From contig JAANYP010000819.1 of assembly GCA_020465985.1 (NCBI GenBank), forward strand, positions 81,642 to 145,641: a stretch of DNA of 64,000 nucleotides. The letters run 5' to 3'. The translations under genes and the position numbers were made by a program. Of the stretch, positions 37,244 through 50,714 are shown piece by piece. Under the pieces are notes generated by a model, which saw only the letters and a list, made by a program, of their open reading frames with translations, was not told the DNA's origin and did not search any database. Position 1 is the first letter of the stretch; each line of letters opens with the position of its first letter. This DNA comes from Centrapalus pauciflorus (lineage: Eukaryota; Streptophyta; Magnoliopsida; Asterales; Asteraceae).

Positions 37244-38427
37244 TTACGGGTATGTTTTTACTTAACTTCATTCCTGCTCGAGTACTATTCGATTCTGGTG
37301 CTAGTCATTCCTTCATATCAACTTCTTTCGCACAAAGAATATGCAAATTTCCATCGAAGCTTCCTGTAGTACTTGACATTGAGACAGCCAGTAACAATTA
37401 TGTTATGGCTGATTCTGTTTACTGTAACTGTACTCTGCTTGTTGATAATATCGTGTTCAACCTTGTCCTTATCCCGATTCCGTTGAAAGAGTTCGATGTC
37501 ATTATTGGCATGGACTGGTTAACAAATAACGAGGCTACAATCATCTGCAATCGGCGAATCATCAGAATCAAGTCTTCAAACGGCCGAGTATTGGAGATCA
37601 AAGGCGAGAAGCGTAAAGGTGCTCACTGCTTTATTTCTATAGAGAAAGCTCATAAATATGTATCTAAGGGTCATGAATCCTATCTGTGCTATGCTCTATC
37701 TGAATCCAACTCTGAAAAGAAATCTCTGTCTGATATTCCGATTGTCTGCGAGTTCCCAGACGTTTTTCCTGATGACATTTCCGGAGTGCCACAGGAACGT
37801 CAAGTCGAGTTCAATATTGACTTGGTTCCTGGTGCGGCTCCTATTGCAAAAGCTCCTTACAGACTTGCACCTGCAGAAATGCAAGAAATGTCAAAGCAAT
37901 TACAAGAGCTGTTGGAAAAGGGGTTTATCCGACCAAGTTCATCTCCATGGGGTGCACCTGTCTTATTCGTTAAGAAGAAAGACGGAACTTTTCGAATGTG
38001 CATCGATTATCGGAAGTTGAACAAAGTTACAATAAAGAATAAATATCCTCTGCCCAGAATTGATGATTTATTCGATCAGCTACAAGGAGCCAGCTACTTT
38101 TCGAAAATAGATATTCGTTCTGGATATAACTATTTGAAAGTTAAAGAAGAGGATGTTCCAAAGACAGCCTTCCGTACAAGATACGGTCATTACGAATTTC
38201 TCGTGATGTCGTTTGGCTTGACAAATGCACCAGCGGCGTTCATGGATCTCATGAATCGCGTGTGCAGACCTATGTTGGATAAATCAGTTATCGTATTCAT
38301 AGACGATATTCTGATTTACTCCAAAACGGAGGGTGATCATTCTATCCATCTGCGGCAATTGCTAGAGTTATTAAGAAAAGAAAGACTCTACGCAAAATTC
38401 TCTAAGTGCGAATTTTGGCTCAGACAG
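37230..38427 (+). CDS. pol: Gypsy-2 pol, exon-like part 1: protease and RT
   Basis: This frame is open from 37078, but homology starts at NPDVVTG near 37230. Protease has [14 protein letters not shown] carries the FIDD catalytic motif in [15 protein letters not shown] has changes at conserved places: SGYNYLKV where relatives have SGYHQ, and [10 protein letters not shown] instead of VMPFG. The frame reaches FWLRQ at 38427, then runs into an AT-rich 89-bp segment with stops. Codon phase is kept if that segment is removed. Confidence 0.88.
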
Positions 38428-38516
38428 GTATAATTTCTATTATATATGTCTTGAGCTATTTCCTAAGTATTCTTTAATTTACATCAGAACTTGAATTTCT
38501 ACTTTGATTTTTATAG
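38428..38516 (+). other. 89-bp GT-AG intron-like insertion between RT and RNase H
   Basis: Starts CAG|GTATAA and ends TTTTTATAG|ATT. It is 22% GC (20 of 89 bases by my count), far below the flanking coding sequence, and T-rich before the acceptor, with branch-like CTAAG or TTTAAT motifs. It breaks RT-RH at exactly FWLRQ|(V/I)QFLGHV. Gypsy-1 and Gypsy-3 are continuous there. Removing it rejoins the frame in phase 0. It could be a true intron, or an AT-rich insertion that happens to meet splice rules. Confidence 0.65.
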
Positions 38517-40622
38517 ATTCAATTCCTTGGCCATGTTGTTTCTGGCGAAGGGATTTCCGTTGATCCTTCTAAGGTCGAGGCCGTTCAGAAATGGCAAACG
38601 CCTCGCAATGCCTCCGAAATAAGAAGTTTCCTTGGATTGGCCGGTTACTATCGGCGATTCATAAAGGACTTCTCGAAGATTGCTGTGCCGCTTACAATGC
38701 TAACACGAAAGAATACACCTTTTGTATGGACAGATAAACAGCAAGAGACATTTGAAACGTTGAAACAGAAGCTTATTCAAGCGCCGATCCTAGCTTTACC
38801 AGAAGGCAATGATGATTTCGTTGTCTATAGTGATGCATCTGGTACTGGCTTAGGATGTGTTCTTATGCAAAGGGGAAAAGTAATTGCCTACGCTTCAAGG
38901 CAATTAAAAGACTATGAGAAAAGTGCACCGACTCATGATCTTGAGTTGGCTGCAGTTACCTTTGCTCTGAAGATCTGGCGTCACTATCTTTATGGGACTC
39001 GGTGTCAGCTCTACACCGATCACAAGAGTCTCAAACATCTTTTCACTCAAAAGGATCTGAATATGAAACAGCGTCGGTCCTTGGAGCTTATCAAGGACTA
39101 TGATTGCGAGATCCTATATCATCCCGGCAAAGCTAATGTTGTCGCGAATGCTTTGAGTAGAAAAGTTTATCCAGAAAAGTGCTGCTATGCCCTAACTCCG
39201 GTTATATTTTCTTCTGATCTTATAGAAGACATCCGAGTTGCTCAAGCTGAAGCACTGAAAGAAGAGAATATCAGTTCTGAAAATCTTAAAGGGCAGCTAC
39301 AATTTCTAACTTTGAATCATTTGGGACTTCACTGTCTCAAGGGAAACCGAATCTGGGTTCCTAAATATGGTTCTATTCGCAGCACTCTTCTTTCTGAAGC
39401 TCACAAGTCCAAATTATCTGTTCATCCTGGCAGCTCAAAGATGTACTTCGATTTGAAAGCTGACTATTGGTGGCCAGGAATGAAGAAAGACATCGGTAAA
39501 TGTGTTGAAAGCTGCAGAGTATGTCAGATGGTAAAGGCAGAACACCAGAAACCCTTCGGGGATATGCAACCACTACCAGTTCCCGAGTGGAAGTGGGAGC
39601 ATATAACAATGGACTTCGTCACGAAACTGCCGAAAACCAAGAGACAGCATGACTCCATCTGGGTAGTCGTGGATCGGTTAACGAAGTCAGCTCACTTCAT
39701 ACCGATGAAAGAAACTTATTCTCTTGATAGATTGGCGCAGTTGTACATCACAGAAATTATTTCTCGTCACGGTGTGCCAAAATCTATTGTTTCTGATCGT
39801 GATAGTCGCTTCACATCCAGATTCTGGCAAGCACTACAGGATGGGATGGGTACTCAGATCTCTATGAGTACTGCTTATCATCCTAATGCAGATGGCCAGA
39901 GTGAGCGTACTATCCTAACTCTCGAAGATATGCTTCGTGCCTGCGTTCTTGATCTAGGTGGTAACTGGGATGACCACTTACCTCTGGTCGAATTCTCATA
40001 CAACAACAGTTATCATTCTACAATCAAGATGGCTCCTTTTGAAGCTCTATATGGAAGAAAGTGCAGAACTCCCACCTGTTGGCGCGAAACAGGTGAATTG
40101 CCAATAGCAGGTCCTGCCCTTCTACAGTTGACTCATGAAAAGATTCAACTTGTCAGAAGAAACATACTGGAAGCTCAAAGCAGGCAGAAGTCATATTATG
40201 ATAATCGACACAGATCTATCAGTTTTGCGGTTAACGATTGGGTGATGCTGAAAATATCTCCAATGAAGAATGTGGTGCGGTTCATTAAAAGAAACAAGCT
40301 AGCTCCGAGATTCATTGGTCCGTTCAAGATTGTCGAAAAGATTGGAAACCAATCTTATCGTCTTGAACTACCGGCGGACTTAGCAGGAATACATCCTGTA
40401 TTTCATGTTAGTCACTTGAGAAAGAGTTTAGCAGACGAAAGAGAAGTACAGATACCACATGTTAACCTGCAAATTGATGAGAAGCTTAGTGTGATTGAAG
40501 AGCCGGAGTGTATTTTGAACTCGAAGACTAAAAAGCTTCGAAATAAAGATATACAGATAGTGCTCGTCCAGTGGAAACACCAAAAGGTTCGCATCAGTCT
40601 TGGGAATCGAGAGATGTTATGA
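38517..40622 (+). CDS. pol: Gypsy-2 pol, exon-like part 2: RNase H, integrase, broken chromodomain
   Basis: Open from 38517 ([12 protein letters not shown]) to 40622. RNase H follows [16 protein letters not shown] and YTDHKSL, but the fourth catalytic Asp (ADALSR in relatives) is Asn (VVANALSRK), which should impair RNase H. Integrase has the HHCC zinc site ([10 protein letters not shown]...CRVCQ), the triad Asp in TMDF, Asp in SDRDSRF and Glu in GQSERT. The C-terminus enters the chromodomain ([19 protein letters not shown]) and loses frame near 40586. The lost tail reads on in another frame to TAA at 40655-40657. Confidence 0.88.
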   Translation: MQFLGHVVSGEGISVDPSKVEAVQKWQTPRNASEIRSFLGLAGYYRRFIKDFSKIAVPLTMLTRKNTPFVWTDKQQETFETLKQKLIQAPILALPEGNDDFVVYSDASGTGLGCVLMQRGKVIAYASRQLKDYEKSAPTHDLELAAVTFALKIWRHYLYGTRCQLYTDHKSLKHLFTQKDLNMKQRRSLELIKDYDCEILYHPGKANVVANALSRKVYPEKCCYALTPVIFSSDLIEDIRVAQAEALKEENISSENLKGQLQFLTLNHLGLHCLKGNRIWVPKYGSIRSTLLSEAHKSKLSVHPGSSKMYFDLKADYWWPGMKKDIGKCVESCRVCQMVKAEHQKPFGDMQPLPVPEWKWEHITMDFVTKLPKTKRQHDSIWVVVDRLTKSAHFIPMKETYSLDRLAQLYITEIISRHGVPKSIVSDRDSRFTSRFWQALQDGMGTQISMSTAYHPNADGQSERTILTLEDMLRACVLDLGGNWDDHLPLVEFSYNNSYHSTIKMAPFEALYGRKCRTPTCWRETGELPIAGPALLQLTHEKIQLVRRNILEAQSRQKSYYDNRHRSISFAVNDWVMLKISPMKNVVRFIKRNKLAPRFIGPFKIVEKIGNQSYRLELPADLAGIHPVFHVSHLRKSLADEREVQIPHVNLQIDEKLSVIEEPECILNSKTKKLRNKDIQIVLVQWKHQKVRISLGNREML

Positions 40623-40655
40623 AAGCTACATATCCCAGTCTGTTCGAACATAGCT

Positions 40656-40673
40656 AACTTCGGGTACGAAGTT
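40656..40673 (+). promoter_or_regulatory. Stem-loop overlapping original pol stop, Gypsy-2
   Basis: AACTTCG-GGTA-CGAAGTT, a 7-bp stem overlapping the TAA that ends the undamaged chromodomain frame. Relative to Gypsy-1, one pair changes from T-A to C-G, a compensatory change. Confidence 0.65.
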
Positions 40674-40694
40674 TGTGCGTGGTGGATCCCATTC

Positions 40695-43424
<2,730 letters not shown>

Positions 43425-43886
43425 GGTGACACTTGATCCATTAAGGATCATTCTTCATCAATAGGGATTCTTCACCTTGATCAGCTTTCATGTTGACTCT
43501 TTCTGATCTATCAGCGTCTGGACAAGTGAAACAATCACTTGGAATACTAGACACATCAGCACTCATGGTCTGTTTACTTGTTTGCATTTGTTGATCAGTA
43601 ATGAAGATTCATTTGAAGTACTTGGAAAATCCTTATTGATGGGAGATGGACATGAATCCTGAATAATACTAGTACACTTATTAACACATGATGTACTAAC
43701 AAATTCATCATCATATACATGATGATGCACACGTTCCACTAAGTGATGTGGAAGCCTTTAGTCTTCTTGACCAACGCTGGTATGAAGAAGGTCAAAAAGT
43801 TGAATTCCTCACAAACTAATTATTGACTTAAATGAGGAAGTGAGCTTGAAGTTTCTTCAAATATCACATGAATGGACTCTTCAGTC
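43425..43886 (-). pseudogene. Old copia element, fragment after integrase
   Basis: On the minus strand, from 43886 down, this reads EESIHVIFEETSS. That is the conserved segment between integrase and RT in copia polyproteins. Ser/Thr-rich linker-like sequence (KCTSIIQDSCPSPI) with stops and frameshifts follows. It continues the frame found at 44573-44619 once the hAT insertion is removed. No intact product is possible. Confidence 0.7.
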
Positions 43887-44564
43887 TACGGTTGTTCATG
43901 GGTGGTTAACCCAACTGAAAATAGGTGTTCAATGGTTAATCAAATTGACTGATTAGAGGATTTTGTGAACCTAAACCAAAACTGAAATAGTTGGTTAATT
44001 GGTTTTTCAGTTCGGTTAATCAATTAACCACATCCTAATATAAAATTTATGTGTTTATTAAAAAATCCCAACAATGGATTTTAAGTACTTTCAAGCATTC
44101 AAGTTGAGAAAATTATGAATAAACTTATAAAGTATTGATAATATATTATTAAAATACAGGATATTATCATTAAAAAATTCTTTAAACTAAAAAAAGACTT
44201 ATATTTTTGTCAAATTAAATTGAAAGAATATAGTTTTAATTGTTTTGAGTTATAAAGTTAATGTAAATTAATTATTGAGTTAAACTTTTATGTTATTTTC
44301 GGCATAAATAATGATATTTATAGGCCTAAGAGTTCACAATTAATAAAATCTTTTAAATTTTTGGCTTTTTGGTTAACCGTAATGTTACAAAAATGGTGAA
44401 CTTTAACCAAAATTGAAACGGAAAGTATTTTACGGTTATGTTAAACAATCCAAAAGTTTTTTACGGTTATGTTAAACAATCCATTTTTGGTTGACCTCAA
44501 AATTAGTACGCTTTGTCAGTTTTTCATATCCGTTTTTTGGTTCGTAAGATTTTGAACATCCCTA
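43887..44564. mobile_element. hAT-type non-autonomous DNA element (MITE), 678 bp
   Basis: Ends TACGGTTGTTCA and, reversed, TAGGGATGTTCA match at 10 of 12 bases. Flanking 8-mers CTTCAGTC (43879-43886) and TTTCAATC (44565-44572) agree at 6 of 8, differing by two transitions, as expected for an old 8-bp hAT duplication. The interior has GGTTAATTGGTTTTTCAGTTCGGTTAA-like inverted motifs and a ~30-bp tandem repeat (TTTACGGTTATGTTAAACAA twice, near 44430-44490). No transposase ORF. Removing it rejoins the flanking copia reading frame. Confidence 0.72.
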
Positions 44565-44572
44565 TTTCAATC

Positions 44573-44619
44573 ACCTTTTTTTAGGGTTGTATGCACTGTA
44601 GGCATTGGAAATTGTAGAG
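44573..44619 (-). pseudogene. Old copia element, integrase-end fragment
   Basis: Minus-strand reading GYSTISNAYSAYNPK corresponds to the LGYS...KAYRVYN region at the end of copia integrase. It is cut on one side by the hAT element and on the other by Gypsy-3. Confidence 0.7.
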
Positions 44620-44624
44620 TAACC
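44620..44624. other. Gypsy-3 target-site duplication, left
   Basis: TAACC immediately before the 5' LTR. The identical TAACC follows the 3' LTR at 63512-63516. Confidence 0.9.
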
Positions 44625-44848
44625 TGTAACGACCCGATTATTTAATCGATAATTAATATTTATTGTAAAGAAATTCAAATTCGGAATATTAATTAATATT
44701 GTAATATATAAATAAATGGTGGTGTAAATTATAATAAATAAAGTATTGATTTATGAAGAAAGGACCTTAAAAGAAATGGAAATAATTGTAGGGTCTAAAT
44801 GGTAAATATTAAATAGTTAAAAAAAAGAAGAAGAAAAGCAACTTTTGC

Positions 44849-44892
44849 TTTATATATACGCCACACACACACACACACAAGTGTGTGTGTGT
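44849..44892 (+). promoter_or_regulatory. TATA box and CA/TG hairpin at predicted start of Gypsy-3 RNA
   Basis: TTTATATATA is followed within ten bases by a run of CA dinucleotides, then AAG, then a run of TG dinucleotides. Together they can fold into a hairpin right where transcription should start. The 3' LTR keeps the arrangement (61562-61598) with fewer dinucleotides, so both arms shortened or lengthened between copies. Confidence 0.55.
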
Positions 44893-45107
44893 TCATCCCT
44901 TCCAAAAAAAAAAGAAAAAGAGAGAGAAGAAAGAAAAGAGAGAAAAGAGAAGAAGAGAGAAAAGAGAAGAAGAAGAAAGAAAAATCTGATTTTTGTTGGA
45001 AGCTTCATACGGTTTTGAAGATCCAAGAGTACCAACTCTTATTTTTATAAATCTCTTACGTTTCTCTTCTCTCCACCATCTTCAAATGAAGAAGATGAGA
45101 ACTCAAA

Positions 45108-45330
45108 TTGGTTTTCATGAAGATCTCTTAGAAATGGCTAGATCTGAAAAGAAAATGATGAAATATGTTAGATCCATTATTTTAAAAAGTATATTATACA
45201 AGTTTCTATGTATTTTAATGGGTTTTTATGAAGATCTCTTAGAAATGGCTAAATCTGAAAAGAAAATGATGAAATGTGTTAGATCCCTTATTTTAAAAGT
45301 ATAGTATGCAAATTTTTATGTATTTTGGTG
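45108..45330. repeat. 111-bp tandem repeat, two copies, in Gypsy-3 LTR
   Basis: AAGATCTCTTAGAAATGGCT begins at 45120 and again at 45231. The period is a multiple of three, so an open frame (EDLLEMARSEKKMMKYVRS twice) crosses it. The same is true in the 3' LTR (61819-62030). There are no other signs of coding. Confidence 0.8.
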
Positions 45331-46075
45331 GGTTTATCTAAAAAACCCAAGTTTGAGTTAATATGAACCCTAGGTAATCTAAAAAATGAAAAAGGATGTT
45401 TTGGTGGTTAAAATGGGTTTAAATATATATATGTATATATATATATGTTGGAAATGATTTTATAACTCTTTATAATAAATATAGAGAAGTTTTAGTATTT
45501 TTGACATCAAATCCATAAGGCAGAAAGTGCAGTTCAGCCTTAAAATATTCTGAAAAATTAGCTAAGTACGAATTTCGGATGGCCTGAAATTCGGATGGTC
45601 TTGGTCTGAATTTCGGATGACTTTGGACCGAAATTGTAATTGTAATTATTTTTATTTTATGGGATCTTTTGTCATAATAGTCTATGACATCAATTTAGGA
45701 GAATAATTAGACCAAAATAATTATTGAGGTTTAATGCCGAAATTAGTTAAGTCTTACGACTAATGTATCCAGATCAATTTAAGAAATTATAAGCTGTGAG
45801 ACTTATAATAAATTATACTATGAACCTATGCGTAGGGGCTTGACGGGTTAAAGTTCATTGGAGATTATTACTCCTACTTTTACGACTGTAACTCGGTTTT
45901 GAGGCCGAGAGCTAGTTGTACACCACTGTGAGTTCTAGCATTAATGTATTTATATGCATATCATGAATTGTATGTTATTGCTTTCGTATCATTCTTGTGA
46001 TTTACATGCTTTGTCATCGCATACATTATTGTTGTCATGTTTGGTTGATAAGTTGTTGATTATTCATTTGACCTC

Positions 46076-46289
46076 TCCGCTGAGATGGTAAGCCTGAGTG
46101 TGGTAACCTAGCGGAATCATAATGGTAAGCCTGTGTGTGGTAACCATTATTGCCTGTAAAACGATAAGCCTGTGGTCTGTGGTAATCGTATGACATCACT
46201 GTAAACTGTGTATCGATAAGGCTGTGGTCTGTGGTAATCGAGCAGTAGATTGTAAACCAATTGTACGGTAAGCCTGTGTGTGGTAACCG
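46076..46289 (+). promoter_or_regulatory. Array of five stem-loops with covarying stems, 5' LTR of Gypsy-3
   Basis: Five repeats share the loop AAGCCTGTG...GTGGTA but have different, self-complementary flanks. These are TCCGCT/AGCGGA (46076-46081 with 46110-46115), ATAATGGT/ACCATTAT (46119-46126 with 46143-46150), ACGAT/ATCGT (46161-46165 with 46185-46189), TCGAT/ATCGA (46213-46217 with 46237-46241) and CGGT/ACCG (46266-46269 with 46286-46289). Pairing is kept while sequence changes, which points to a structure acting in RNA or as a protein site. They lie downstream of the TATA box, so the leader RNA would contain them. Confidence 0.7.
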
Positions 46290-46808
46290 CAATGTGGTAG
46301 CTTATTAGCCATTAGTTGGCCTCCTGAGATTGTTAGTTATATTCATGGCATTGCATGGCATCATTCATATATCGCATGGTACTTTAATCTAGAAACTCAC
46401 TAAACAACTTTGTTGTTTACCCGTTACTTGATATTTCTTTTCAGGAACTGATAAGGGCAAAGGCCCGGCTGGTCGAAACTGATAGACATCGATTGGAGCA
46501 TGGTTAGGAGCTCCATATTTTGTTGATGATTGGGGTGGGAGTAGCAGACTTCCATTTTTGACTTACGCGAATTAGTTAATGATTTTTAATTCGTTGTAAT
46601 CACATTGATGATTTAACATTGTGACCCCAATTACATTACTCCGTGATTTCAGACACTCTGTTGTGTTATATGCAAAGTGTTTGGAATCACGTTGATGATT
46701 GTTAAAGTATTAAAAGTTTTAAATTGACCGTATTTCCACAAGTACTCTGTATAAATTAATGTATAATGGTATCGAAATACTCGTATTAGTTGTATGGGTG
46801 TTTCAATT

Positions 46809-46819
46809 TGGTATCAGAG
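46809..46819 (+). other. Gypsy-3 primer-binding site (tRNA-iMet)
   Basis: TGGTATCAGAG four bases after the 5' LTR. The ~250-bp leader that follows has no ORF and ends in an acceptor-like TGTTTGTTGCAG just before the gag ATG. Confidence 0.88.
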
Positions 46820-47069
46820 ATGGAGCTCATAGACAGAGTATAGTCGACGATACTCTACTCTGAGCACGGTTTCAGATGCTGGTATTGACCCACCTAGGCG
46901 GCAATATTATAACTAATTCAATTGACCTTTGGCCTAGGATGGGATATTAATGGGTAGACTTTTAAGGTTTAACTTAATGAAAGTATAATTATGTATACGT
47001 ATAAATGTTAAATGCACACTTTGGTGTGAAAGAAGTGTTGAACCGACCTGTAACTGTTTGTTGCAGACA

Positions 47070-50000
47070 ATGTCGGATAGCCAGTCAAATCGCGTTCTAC
47101 ACCAGGAGGTAGAACATCCAAATGTTGGGGGAGACAGAGATCAGTCTCAAGAATATGAAAGTGAATCCAATTTTCACACTGGTGGAGGGTCTAGAGAGAA
47201 CCAGATGATGCAGATGATGACTCAAATGCTGGAGCAAAATCGCCAGCAGAATGAATTGATGGCGCAGTTACTTGCTTCCTAGAATGTGCTGGGAAAGAAA
47301 AATAATGTTGAGGGCGAGCAAGCAAGTAACGATAATACTGAAGTCGTTGGAAGTGGAAGTAGAGCTGAAAAACCTAAGAATGACAAAGACCGAAAGCACG
47401 GCTCCTCTAAGTCAAAGAAGGGGATGTTGTATAGAAATTTCATTGTTTGTCGTCCTCCAGAGTTCAACGGACGTGCAACTGCTGCTGAGGCCTTGGACTG
47501 GATCAAGGCGATTGAGAAACTATTTCGAGTGACCGATGTCGGTAACGAAAAGAAGGTGCAGTACGCGGCTGCACAATTCGTTGGTCCTGCCTTGACTTGG
47601 TGGGATTCTGAAGTTGAGATTTTGGGTTTGGATGCTGTGGCAAAGATGGCCTGGGAAGAGTTCAAGACCAGGTTCGACAAACATTTCTGTCCGGCAGTTG
47701 CGGTGCAGAAAATAAAAAGAGATTTCCTTACGTTTCAGCAAGGAGAATTATCGGTGGATGATTATCTGATCAAGTTTAACTCGAAAGCGATGTTTGTGGG
47801 GTCGGTAATTGCTGATGAAAAGCAAAAGACCGACTATTTTGTTGAAGGACTGCGAAGTGAGATTCGCGAGATGGTGACTGTTCGTGCGGTGGAATCATTT
47901 GAGAAAGCTGTGGAGTATGCGCGACTCCGGGAGTATGAATTGTTCCGTAGGGAACAAGAATCGACTGGATAGAAGAAAGCAAAGGTTGAATCTTCGCCGG
48001 GGACGTTTAAACAACCCCAACAATCGTTCTCAAAGAACGTGGACTCTCGTTCACGTTCACAATCTTCTAGACACTCGAAGAAGCCTGCGGGCTCCCACAA
48101 CAACTCTCAGTCGAAATCTCAGTTTTCGAATTCGGTGCCTAACTGTAACCGATGTGGGAAGCTTCATAGTGGGGAATGTTTGTCCCCTATTGTTTGCCAT
48201 GGATGTGGAGAACAGGGACACAAACGTCCTGTGTGCCCCAAACGAAGTGATGCGTGCTATGAATGTGGTCAGGTGGGCCACCTTGCTCGGAATTGCCCGA
48301 AAAAGAAGTCGGCAGCGTCTAAAAGTAAAGGCTCAGTTGCAAAGCCTAGTTGTGTTGGTGGTTCCTCCCAATCAAAGGGGAATCCGCCTAAGCCTCAAGC
48401 CAGAGTCTACCAGATTACTGCTGCCGAGGCGCAAGATGTGCCAGATGTCGTGACCGGTACTTTTCTTCTAAATTCTTTACCTGCCGTAATATTATTTGAT
48501 TCCGGTGCAAGCGTGTCTTTTATTTCTAAAGCATTTGCACGAAAGTTAGATGTTGTACCTTCTTAAATGCCTTTCCCTCTATCTGTTGATGTGGCAAGCG
48601 GGAAATCAGTCTGTGCCACCCAAATATATTACGATTGTGTGCTGACCTTAGACGGACATAATTTTGATATCGACCTTGTCCCCATAGACACTAAAGAATT
48701 TGATATAATAGTTGGCATGGATTTGTTGGCAAATAATCTTGCCACTATTGCGTGTGCTAAAAGAATTGTTCATTTGTTCACGCAGGAAGGCGAAGAAATA
48801 TTTGTGTATGGGGATAGGCGTAAAACGGAAGCCGCGGTTATTTCGGTGTCTAAGGCTCGGAAAAATCTAAGTAAAGGTTGCAAATGTTACTTGGCTTGTG
48901 TCTTGAATTCCATGAAGGAAGGGAAAAACCTTAAGGATGTGCCGGTAGTTAATGAATATCCCGATGTGTTTCCTGATGACTTACCGGGATTGCCACCCGA
49001 CTGATCTGTAGAGTTTCGAATTGAGTTAGTGCCGGGAGCTACACCAATTGCGCGTGCTCCGTATCGTTTAGCGCCTTCAGAAATGAAGGAAATGATGGCG
49101 CAATTGGAAGAACTGTTAGAGAAAGGGTTCATTCGGCCGAGTACCTCGCCGTGGGGTGCTCCGGTTTTATTCGTGCGAAAGAAAGATGGAACCTTGCGAA
49201 TTTGTATAGATTATAGAGAACTGAACAAGGCGACTATAAAGAATAAGTATCCCTTGCCTCGTATTGATGACTTGTTCGATCAACTACAAGGAGCTGCTTA
49301 TTTCTTGAAGATAGACCTTCGTTCAGGGTATCACCAACTTAAGGTTCGTGAGGAAGATGTGCCGAAAACTGCTTTTCGGACCCGATATGGGCATTATGAG
49401 TTCTTAGTGATGCCTTTTGGACTCACTAATGCTCCTGCGGCCTTTATGGACTTAATGAATCGTGTGTGCCGCCCAATGCTTGACAAGTCAGTTATAGTGT
49501 TTATTGACGACATCTTGGTGTATTCCAAGACGGAGGAGGATCATGCAGTGCATCTGAGACAATTGCTCGAACTTCTTCGCAGCGAACAGTTGTATGCTAA
49601 ATTCTCGAAATGTGAATTTTGGTTGCGTCAAGTGCAATTTCTAGGACATGTCATATCTTGGGAGGGTGTTTCTGTGGATCCCTCCAAGATTGAAGCCATT
49701 AAAAGTTGGGAGGCGCCTAGAAATGTTGCTGAGATTCGTAGTTTTCTTGGATTGGCCGGCTATTACCGACGAATTATTCAAGATTTCTCTAAAATAGCTG
49801 TCCCACTCACTTCGTTGACACGTAAGAATGCGAAGTTTATGTGGGAAGACCCACAGAATGCAGCATTTCAAACTCTGAAGAGTCGACTAACCGATGCTCC
49901 GGTACTTGCGTTGCCGGAAGGGAACGAAGATTTTGCTGTTTATAGCGATGCTTCGATAAATGGATTGGGTTGCGTGTTAATGCAACGGGGAAAAGTGATA

Positions 50001-50714
50001 TCTTATGCATCGAGACAACTTAAAGATTATGAGAAAAGTCTTCCGACTCATGACTTGGAGTTAGATGCTGTCACGTTTGCTTTAAAAATCTGGCGGCATT
50101 ACCTATATGGTACTAGGTGCGAATTGTTTACTGATCATAAGAGTTTGAGACATATATTTGATCAGAAAGAGTTAAACATGCGACAACGACGTGCCGTGGA
50201 ATTGATTAAGGATTATGACTGTGAAATCCTTTATCACCCTGGAAAAGCCAATGTAGTGACTGATGCTTTGAGCCGAAAGAGATATCCGGAAGCAACTTGT
50301 TATGCATTAACGCATGTAGTTGTAACTTCTTCTATCCTTGACGACATTCGAAGGTGGCAAATCGAGGGTCTTAAGGGAGAAAATATTAAGGCTGAAAGGA
50401 TGGTTGGTCCGAGTGTATTGTTAACCGAAGGTGGCAACGGTTTGAAAATGTTTAGAGATCGCATTTGGGTGCCTAAGATCGGTGATGTGCGCAAGAAAAT
50501 TTTAGAAGATGGTCATAATTCAAAGTTCTCAATTCACCCCGGGAGTTCTAAAATGTATCAGGATTTGAAATCCGGATATTGGTGGCCCGGAATGAAGCGA
50601 GACGTTGGTAATCATGTTGAACGGTGTTTGACTTGCTTGCGAGTCAAGGCCGAACATCAAAAACCATCTGGAAATGTACAACCACTCGAGATACCTGAAT
50701 GGAAGTGGGAGCAC
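47070..50714 (+). pseudogene. gag-pol: Gypsy-3 gag-pol, 5' part (Gag, PR, RT, RNase H, start of integrase)
   Basis: A single frame from ATG 47070 (MSDSQSNRVLHQEVE) to the Copia-2 insertion. The Gag domain lies ~47430-47950. CNRCGKLHSGEC, CHGCGEQGHKRPVC and CYECGQVGHLARNC lie at ~48144-48300. Protease LFDSGASVSFIS is at ~48490-48525. RT has FIDD in [13 protein letters not shown] (~49493-49530). RNase H has [23 protein letters not shown] and TDALSRK. The integrase HHCC region begins at ~50510. In-frame stops occur at 47280-47282 TAG, 47970-47972 TAG, 48564-48566 TAA and 49002-49004 TGA, the last replacing a conserved Arg before SVEF. Each is one C-to-T change from Gln or Arg. The frame is cut after EWKWEH. 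Confidence 0.93.

Larger units (their letters stand above)
44625..46805 (+). repeat. Gypsy-3 5' LTR
   Basis: 2,181 bp from TGTAACGACCCG to GGGTGTTTCA. In order it holds: a TATA box (44849-44858), a CA/TG inverted repeat, a GA-rich leader, a 111-bp tandem repeat with two copies (from ~45110), and an array of five stem-loops (46076-46289). Confidence 0.95.

Noticed and set aside
44993..45304. 103-codon ORF across the 111-bp tandem repeat in the Gypsy-3 LTR (also 61590-62060)
   Set aside because: The open frame is explained by a period divisible by three. It starts on a non-ATG codon and lies in LTR leader, with no other coding sign. Kept only as a repeat.
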